Assembly (NCBI GenBank): GCA_964501335.1
Contig: CAZCTC010000062.1
Coordinates: forward strand, 1-44,899
From: CAZCTC01 sp964501335
GTDB lineage: Bacteria; Chloroflexota; Anaerolineae; B4-G1; SLSP01
Reading direction: 5' to 3'
Length of the DNA: 44,899 bases
The position numbers were made by a program, and so were the translations under genes. Shown here one piece after another: positions 40,561 to 44,899 of this stretch; positions within the stretch are counted from its first letter, which is position 1, and each line of letters opens with the position of its first letter. Under the pieces are notes generated by a model that saw nothing but the letters and a program-made list of their open reading frames with translations, made no database searches and had not been told where the DNA came from.

Positions 40561-41008
40561 TTATGTTTGGAACCCCGCTTGGACCGCCCGAAAATTCCCC
40601 CGTTTGAGCCTGTTGCTTTTCCTGTTGCTTGTCTGGTAATTGCGGATGAGCCTGATTAAGAATCTGGTTCATAATAAATCCATAGGCCCAATGTGCTTTA
40701 TCAGCTCCTCGGAACTCAAATGTAAACTTTCCGGCCGCAGTCAATAAGGTTATTTCGCTGGTTTGGAAAACAATCCCTTCGTCGGCCGAAGCAACTGCGA
40801 TAACCTGGTTGTAAGGAAGTGATACCATCGACTTCTTTTTCGTAATTACACCCTGATCATAAAAAATGATCCGTTGATCCGAGATCCCGACAAACCCGGT
40901 GCCACCACCCTTGCAGTCATAAACGGCATACAACGTCTCGCCTTTGATTATATAAGGCACAATTCGATCATATTGATTCTTGATATCATAGACGGTTTGG
41001 AATGCCAT
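40556..41008 (-). CDS. Bacterial PH-domain-like protein, 150 aa
   Basis: Residues about 15-110 follow the bacterial PH pattern: RIVPYIIKGETLYAVYDCKG, GFVGISDQRIIFYDQG, a KKSMVSLPYNQVIAV strand and a C-terminal helix (AHWAYGFIMNQIL). A Gln/Pro-rich tail ends at the terminator. Such domains bind lipids or proteins; in prophages they occur as morons. RBS AAGGATCC is weak. Confidence 0.72.
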   Translation of the reverse strand: MAFQTVYDIKNQYDRIVPYIIKGETLYAVYDCKGGGTGFVGISDQRIIFYDQGVITKKKSMVSLPYNQVIAVASADEGIVFQTSEITLLTAAGKFTFEFRGADKAHWAYGFIMNQILNQAHPQLPDKQQEKQQAQTGEFSGGPSGVPNIK

Positions 41009-41038
41009 AGGATCCTTTCCTGATATAGAATTTATGAA

Positions 41039-41097
41039 AAAGGACCGGATCTACCCGGTCCTTTACTCGTTGACAACTATCTTAAACGATGTATAAT
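41039..41097 (+). promoter_or_regulatory. Consensus promoter of the excisionase-like gene
   Basis: TTGACA (41070-41075), a 16-bp spacer, and TATAAT (41092-41097), both perfect consensus, about 29 bp before the ATG at 41127. A 10-bp hairpin (41039-41048 with 41055-41064) lies directly upstream and may be a terminator or operator for the divergent pair. Confidence 0.85.
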
Positions 41098-41126
41098 TTT
41101 TACACGCAACGCTTAGGAGGCACACC

Positions 41127-41333
41127 ATGGCTTGGACCACTAAACAGCTGGCCGAAGCCGCCCGGGTGACGAGCATCTATGTTCGTCAAGAAATACGAGC
41201 CGGAAACATTAAGTGTGAGAAAATAGGACGGGATTGGTTGATTGATGACGAGGAAGCTCAGCGTTGGTTGTCAGAACATCGGTTTACTCGTCGAGATTAC
41301 GTCCAAAAGATCTCAGATGAATCTGGTAAGTGA
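41127..41333 (+). CDS. Excisionase-type HTH protein (DNA-binding domain)
   Basis: 68 residues: TTKQLAEAARVTSIYVRQEI, GNIKCEKIGRDWLIDDEEAQRWL, the winged HTH_17/excisionase pattern. AGGAGG before the ATG. It lies 200 bp from attR with a strong promoter of its own, so it probably bends DNA at the attR arm and controls excision. It could also be a repressor of its promoter. Confidence 0.85.
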   Translation: MAWTTKQLAEAARVTSIYVRQEIRAGNIKCEKIGRDWLIDDEEAQRWLSEHRFTRRDYVQKISDESGK

Positions 41334-41348
41334 GGGCGCCTAAAAAGC

Positions 41349-41500
41349 GTTTGGGGAACGTCGTACTCACAAAGCAAAACGTTCCCCGCCCGTGTGGAAC
41401 CTTAACAATTGAATATCTGATTATAACATAATTGAGACACTCAATTGTCTCGGCCTGTTTAGCGTTACACCTACATCTTGCAGGATGAAGGGGTAACGTC
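41349..41500. repeat. attR arm region with inverted repeats
   Basis: GGGGAACGT and ACGTTCCCC (about 41353-41385) form an inverted repeat; GAGACA-n6-TGTCTC lies at about 41435-41452; GCGTTACACCTAC (41462-41474) is the inverse of the attL-side site at 4530. A weaker GGGGTAACGTC is at 41490. These are candidate Int, Xis and IHF-like binding sites. No gene is visible in this gap. Confidence 0.5.
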
Positions 41501-41531
41501 GGACACTATCCTTGTAAATTGATGGCAACGA

Positions 41532-41567
41532 AGTGGGCGGTATAGGGCTCGAACCTACGACCTCCTC
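41532..41567 (-). repeat. attR: 36-bp repeat forming the 3' end of tRNA-Val
   Basis: Identical to 4457-4492. It supplies the T-arm, variable-loop side and acceptor 3' strand of the tRNA, so the gene is intact after integration. Confidence 0.93.
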
Positions 41568-41607
41568 TGTGTAAGAGAGGCGCTCTAACCGACTGAGCTA
41601 ACCGCCC
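41534..41607 (-). tRNA. tRNA-Val (anticodon UAC)
   Basis: 74 nt. Acceptor GGGCGGT/ACCGCCC, D arm GCTC...GAGC, anticodon stem CCTCT/AGAGG with loop CTTACAC (anticodon TAC), T loop TTCGAGC. CCA is not encoded. The 5' part (41568-41607) is host sequence and the 3' part is inside the prophage-derived repeat. Confidence 0.96.
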
Positions 41608-41675
41608 AAATTGCAGCATTAAAACCAGTTAATCGCCTTAAGATTGTATCATTTTTTAAGGATTTAGCAAATCCT

Positions 41676-41921
41676 TTAAGCTACCAAAGGCCGGCCCTCC
41701 CCACCGCTGTTATCCTGGGCCGGCTTGGCGGCGGCATGTCGCCCTTCGGCCCGGTCCACAAACACGCCCATCCGTTGCACATGTTCGGCGCACACATAGA
41801 CCACGCCCCCTACCCGCTCATACTTCGGCAGGATCGTCGTCCCTGGAATGCGATCCGTCAATTGCAGAATCAAGGTTACGGCGTGCCGTGCCGGCTTCCC
41901 GCAGTAAATACACTTTTTCAT
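41676..41921 (-). CDS. Small zinc-finger protein, host-side copy of duplicated pair
   Basis: 81 residues. CIYC (4-7), then LPKYERVGGVVYVCAEH, the same pattern as the prophage gene at 40295. It overlaps the upstream gene by 4 bp and is the last gene of a three-gene operon led by a tyrosine recombinase. Ends near a small hairpin (AAGGATTT-AGC-AAATCCTT, 41658-41676). Function unknown. Confidence 0.72.
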   Translation of the reverse strand: MKKCIYCGKPARHAVTLILQLTDRIPGTTILPKYERVGGVVYVCAEHVQRMGVFVDRAEGRHAAAKPAQDNSGGEGRPLVA

Positions 41922-42313
41922 GTTGTTCGCTCCTCGATAGATACCACGGTCAACACCGTGGCTTCAACCAGGCTCCCCCATAACCGGCCCTGCACCAACA
42001 CGCGATTCCCCTTCACGATCTGGGCCACGCGTCCGGCCGGCCCGTGCACAGTGACCAGCGGCGCCCCTACCTCCGTCTGGATGTCGATCAACCGCTGATT
42101 CAAATCCATCGCTACCACCACGCCCCACAAAGTGACCAGGCTCCCTTGAGGCTCCCGGCCCGCCGGGACCACCACCAACACCCGCAGATCGGCCTCTCGA
42201 AAAGCCAGGATGTGCAGATCCCGCTTCAAGGCCGGCAGCGGCGCATTCACGTCGCCGCCGGCCAGGGCTATGATCTGCCTGATGATCTTCTCGGTGGGTT
42301 TCCCCGCCGTCAT
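41918..42313 (-). CDS. Hypothetical protein, OB-fold-like, 131 aa
   Basis: ATGA overlaps on both sides couple it to the recombinase before it and the zinc-finger gene after it. N-terminal helical part (EKIIRQIIALAGG), then beta-strand-rich segments (LVTLWGVVVAMDL; VAQIVKGNRVLVQGRL) of possible OB type. No family is certain. Probably an accessory protein of the recombinase or element. Confidence 0.62.
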   Translation of the reverse strand: MTAGKPTEKIIRQIIALAGGDVNAPLPALKRDLHILAFREADLRVLVVVPAGREPQGSLVTLWGVVVAMDLNQRLIDIQTEVGAPLVTVHGPAGRVAQIVKGNRVLVQGRLWGSLVEATVLTVVSIEERTT

Positions 42314-43179
42314 CTCAAGAGACGCCCCACAGGTGAAATGCGCGCCTGTACTTCGCGCACATCCTCCGGGGTCGTATTGACGTACCGCATGGTCGTGGAT
42401 ATTCGACTATGGCCCATCACGGTTTTCAAGGTCACTAAGTCGCCGCCGTTCCGCATCCAATTATGCCCAAAGGTATGCCGGAAAAGCTGCGGACCAACGT
42501 TCCGCTTGACCTGGGCCTGCCGGCCACAGCGTTTCACCAACTGCCGCAGTCCCGACGTGGTAAACTGATCCGTGCCGATGCCCGGAAAGGCCCAGGTGCC
42601 GTGGATATGATCCGCTTCCCAGTAGTTCACAATCGCCTGAACCACCAGCGGTTCCAACGGCACGCACCGCTCTTCCTGATCCTTGCCCAACACCCGGATA
42701 TGCAACTCACTGAGGTCCACTTTCTCCCGCGGCAAGCTGACCAGCTCGCCGGCCCGGATCCCCGATCCCAGCAACAGCGTGAGGACGGCATAGCTTTTCT
42801 CCCCCTGGTCCAGGGTCTTGGAGGCCGCCAACATCGCCTTCACTTCATGGTCCTTCAAGAAATCCGGCAACCGCTTTTTCTGCGAAGGAGACTCCATCCC
42901 CTTCATCGGCGATTCGATCCGATATTTCGTATTACACCAGTTGAAAAACGCGGACAGCGTGTTGTAATACGTAACAATCGACCCGGGCTTCGCGCCGTTT
43001 TTGCGCTTGTACTCCAGGTATTTCAAAATGTGCTCCTCTGAAAGATCCTCAATGTGGGGGTTGTTTATCTGCGATGCGAACGCCAACACTGTCTCATAGT
43101 ACCGTTCGATGGTCCGTGGTGATCTCCCCAACGTGGTTTTGGATTTCAGCAGAGCGCTTAACGCTTCACATAACCGCAT
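42310..43179 (-). CDS. XerC/D-type tyrosine recombinase, second recombinase of the window
   Basis: 289 residues from the ATG at 43179 (AGGAG upstream). N-terminal SAM-like domain (about 1-90), then Arg142 (GSGIRAGELVSLP), Lys166 (VLGKDQ), the box QLFRH with Arg234, His257 (MGHSRISTTMRY) and Tyr266. The first His of the usual H-x-x-R is Gln231 here. It lies outside the prophage and heads a three-gene operon. Either it is the integrase of a neighbouring element or a domesticated recombinase. Confidence 0.9.
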   Translation of the reverse strand: MRLCEALSALLKSKTTLGRSPRTIERYYETVLAFASQINNPHIEDLSEEHILKYLEYKRKNGAKPGSIVTYYNTLSAFFNWCNTKYRIESPMKGMESPSQKKRLPDFLKDHEVKAMLAASKTLDQGEKSYAVLTLLLGSGIRAGELVSLPREKVDLSELHIRVLGKDQEERCVPLEPLVVQAIVNYWEADHIHGTWAFPGIGTDQFTTSGLRQLVKRCGRQAQVKRNVGPQLFRHTFGHNWMRNGGDLVTLKTVMGHSRISTTMRYVNTTPEDVREVQARISPVGRLLR

Positions 43180-43498
43180 AATCGACTCCTGAGTTTCTAG
43201 TATGGTACAGATGTAACAACTCAAACGGTACAGAAACAACTTTATTATTTTAAAAGATGAAATCTTAAAATCAATGCAGTTAACATCTTTGTAACTCTTT
43301 TGTTATGAAGTAGCAACAAAAAGCATTATTTTTCAAACTAATTTCTAACTACTAAGCTTCTCACCTGCCTTTCAACAAAATCTCCATCGTAATCCTCGTC
43401 ACCTCTTTAAAGGATTGTCGTTATTATATTACCCAAAGACAAATACACAAACAGGAACACAGTTTCAGCGGGCAAGTCCCCGGCCTACTCTGCTTCCC
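43180..43498. other. AT-rich region between recombinase operon and nuclease-like gene
   Basis: About 320 bp upstream of the recombinase. Two direct GGTACAGA strings (43204-43211, 43227-43234; 23 bp apart), each followed closely by AACAAC, lie 25-50 bp before the recombinase ATG and may be an operator or att-like core. The remainder is AT-rich and without a credible gene. Confidence 0.45.
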
Positions 43499-44716
43499 TC
43501 ATCGTTCACAATGAATGAATGACCATTGCCAGTCCCCCTTGTCCATCGCTTCGATGCTGATGAGCCTGACCGCCCCTTTGAAGTGGGCCTTGTCCAGGAT
43601 GCGTTGTTGCCGGCTCCGATCGCTTTCACTGACCAACACCAGCGCCAACGCCCCCATCAGCTCCAGCGACTTGAGCCACTTATCCAGCAGCCGTTCATTG
43701 ACCTCTCGCTGTACCTCCACCGCCCACCGCCGGCCGTCGATAGTGGCCACCAGATCCGGTTCAGTGCGGATGCCCTGGGGATTATCCCCCTTGAGCACTG
43801 GGGCCGGCTCCGCGTCCACTTCATAGCCCTGCGCCCGCAGGTGATCGCGGGTCTCCAGGATCGCTACCCCATGCAGGACGCTCTTGTGCTGCTTCGCCAT
43901 GACCAGCAGCTCCGACTCCACCGGCGGCCGGCCGTAGGCTTGCTCATACCACGCCCGCCCCTGCTTGGTCAACATGACCAGCCGGCGCGCTCCCCCCACC
44001 GTCGTCGACCAGGTGATCGGCTCGTTGGTCTTGGTATCCTTGAAATCCTTGATCAGCTCATCGTCGATCAACGCCTTGAAGACATTGCGCACCGTGTTCT
44101 CGTTCCGGGTCAGGCCGTCGTCCATGAGCTGCTGGATGATGCGCCAGGAGCGCCCCGCCCCCTCGGAGCCCATGAGATGCAACACCGCCTGGCTGACACC
44201 GCCGGCCACCTGAATCTGCGTCCCGGGAATTTCCAAAGTGGTCGCCCCGGTGGGCTTCCGCGCCTCCGCCCGCCGGCCGGCCTGGATCTTCCGCTGTAAC
44301 GCTTCGTTCTCCGCCGTGAGCCGCTCCAGCTCCGCCCGGCTGCCGGCCAGTTCCTCTTGCAAAGCCACGACCCTGGCCTGCAACGCCTGCACTTCGGCAC
44401 GATCTACGGCCAGCGGCGGCACCGGCAACGGCACAACCGGCAAGTCCGGGCCCGGGCGCTCCGGTGGGTCTTCGTAATGCTCCACCAGCAGCGCCAGGAC
44501 ATCGCGCAGCCCCATAAAGACCGTCGGCCAGGCATAGGCTCTGGCCGACGGTTTATAGTGCTGGTGAATGGCGTGTACATAGTGGCTGGCAGTCCAGCGA
44601 AAATTCTCGATCCGCTCCGGCGGCCGGCGGCGGGAGTGGCCCCGCGCTACCAAACGATAGGCACGGGTCAATAACTGGGTAACCTCTTCAAGTTGAGCCG
44701 TGGTAATTTTATCCAT
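43499..44716 (-). CDS. Replication-relaxation-like protein: winged helix plus PD-(D/E)XK-like nuclease domain
   Basis: 405 residues. Coiled coil at about 108-148 (RAEVQALQARVVALQEELAG). Winged-helix DNA-binding part at about 160-260 (AVLHLMGSEGAGRSWRIIQQ). The C-terminal domain (about 290-400) has RTEPDLVATIDGRRWAVEVQ, which fits the D then E-x-K/Q pattern of PD-(D/E)XK nucleases, with Gln in the last position. Proteins of this build occur with plasmids and conjugative elements. A TATAAT at 44729-44724 lies only 7 nt from the ATG, so a leaderless mRNA is likely. Confidence 0.7.
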   Translation of the reverse strand: MDKITTAQLEEVTQLLTRAYRLVARGHSRRRPPERIENFRWTASHYVHAIHQHYKPSARAYAWPTVFMGLRDVLALLVEHYEDPPERPGPDLPVVPLPVPPLAVDRAEVQALQARVVALQEELAGSRAELERLTAENEALQRKIQAGRRAEARKPTGATTLEIPGTQIQVAGGVSQAVLHLMGSEGAGRSWRIIQQLMDDGLTRNENTVRNVFKALIDDELIKDFKDTKTNEPITWSTTVGGARRLVMLTKQGRAWYEQAYGRPPVESELLVMAKQHKSVLHGVAILETRDHLRAQGYEVDAEPAPVLKGDNPQGIRTEPDLVATIDGRRWAVEVQREVNERLLDKWLKSLELMGALALVLVSESDRSRQQRILDKAHFKGAVRLISIEAMDKGDWQWSFIHCER

Positions 44717-44899
44717 GCGTGTTATTATAATATCGGTCTGTGCAGGGCTGGTTCCCGCAACTAAGCCCGGCGTCGTAGCGTTGTAACGAACCGACCGGCG
44801 GCCTAGCTACCCCCGATCCTAACGTGAAAACGAGTGATGGCGAGGCTCCGGCCGACCCATCGCTGCGTCCGGTGAGCGATGAGCACAGCAAACGACAAA
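44717..44899. other. Upstream region of the nuclease-like gene
   Basis: About 180 bp to the window end. It holds the TATAAT noted for the gene at 44716 and GC-rich sequence with a GCGATGAGC string. I see no gene or clear repeat. Confidence 0.4.

Larger units (their letters stand above)
4457..41567. mobile_element. Integrated siphovirus-type prophage with plasmid-like replicon (tRNA-Val site)
   Basis: Bounded by perfect 36-bp direct repeats that are the 3' part of tRNA-Val. It contains an integrase and an excisionase-like gene, a repressor region, a full HK97-type head and siphovirus tail set, packaging genes, and a plasmid-type module (ParB, ParM, ParR, FtsK, an initiator with DnaA domain I, iterons). 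Early genes run right and late genes run left, and they converge near 18.1-18.65 kb. All core morphogenesis genes are intact, so the phage could be functional. No lysin was recognised. Length is about 37.1 kb including one copy of the repeat. Confidence 0.92.

Noticed and set aside
43526..44299. 257-codon frame on + strand near the right end
   Set aside because: Antisense to the winged-helix/nuclease-like gene; no RBS and no domain pattern.
1..44899. Insertion sequences or transposase genes
   Set aside because: No DDE or HUH transposase motifs and no terminal inverted repeats with target duplications were found.

Overview
The window is bacterial DNA with an integrated, apparently complete siphovirus-type prophage of about 37 kb (4457-41567) inserted in the 3' end of a tRNA-Val(UAC) gene. 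The tRNA 3' end is duplicated as a perfect 36-bp direct repeat at the two borders (4457-4492 and 41532-41567). No phylogenetic marker gene is present. Gene style, moderately high GC and the accessory content are compatible with a Chloroflexota (Anaerolineae-like) host, but that is only a weak guess.

Left host flank (1-4456): a tandem repeat, an Old Yellow Enzyme family oxidoreductase, two tandem paralogous double-membrane-anchored proteins resembling the GIDE/MULAN membrane domain, and an unrecognised 345-residue protein. Right host flank (41568-44899): the tRNA-Val gene, a three-gene overlapping operon (tyrosine recombinase, unknown protein, small zinc-finger protein) and a gene for a winged-helix plus nuclease-like protein resembling replication-relaxation proteins of mobile elements. 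The right flank may therefore be a second mobile element.

Prophage, left arm (4457-7820): a leftward lysogeny operon (XRE repressor and a zinc-finger/HIRAN-like protein), a divergent ribbon-helix-helix gene with operators between them, and a leftward integrase with an upstream helix-turn-helix/zinc-ribbon partner. Rightward early/maintenance region (7820-18086): ParB-like protein, ParM-like actin, ParR-like adaptor, membrane-anchored FtsK/HerA-type translocase, a replication initiator with a DnaA domain-I-like N terminus, a set of 20-bp palindromic iterons at 22-bp period followed by an AT-rich stretch, and then about a dozen small uncharacterised, often cysteine-rich genes. This is a plasmid-type replication and segregation module inside a tRNA-integrated phage.

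Late region (leftward, 39856 down to 18651): membrane/holin-like genes, small genes, HNH endonuclease, terminase small and large subunits, portal, ClpP-type protease, HK97-fold capsid, head-tail connectors, major tail protein with an Ig-like domain, G/GT tail chaperones joined by a predicted -1 frameshift, tape measure protein, distal tail and hub proteins, and a long tail fibre. No endolysin is recognisable. The right arm (39942-41531) holds small moron-like genes and an excisionase-type helix-turn-helix gene next to attR.

Main hypothesis: the element is an integrative phage-plasmid. It can integrate at tRNA-Val, and it also carries its own initiator, iteron origin and ParM/ParR/ParB/FtsK segregation apparatus, which would let it persist as an extrachromosomal replicon.
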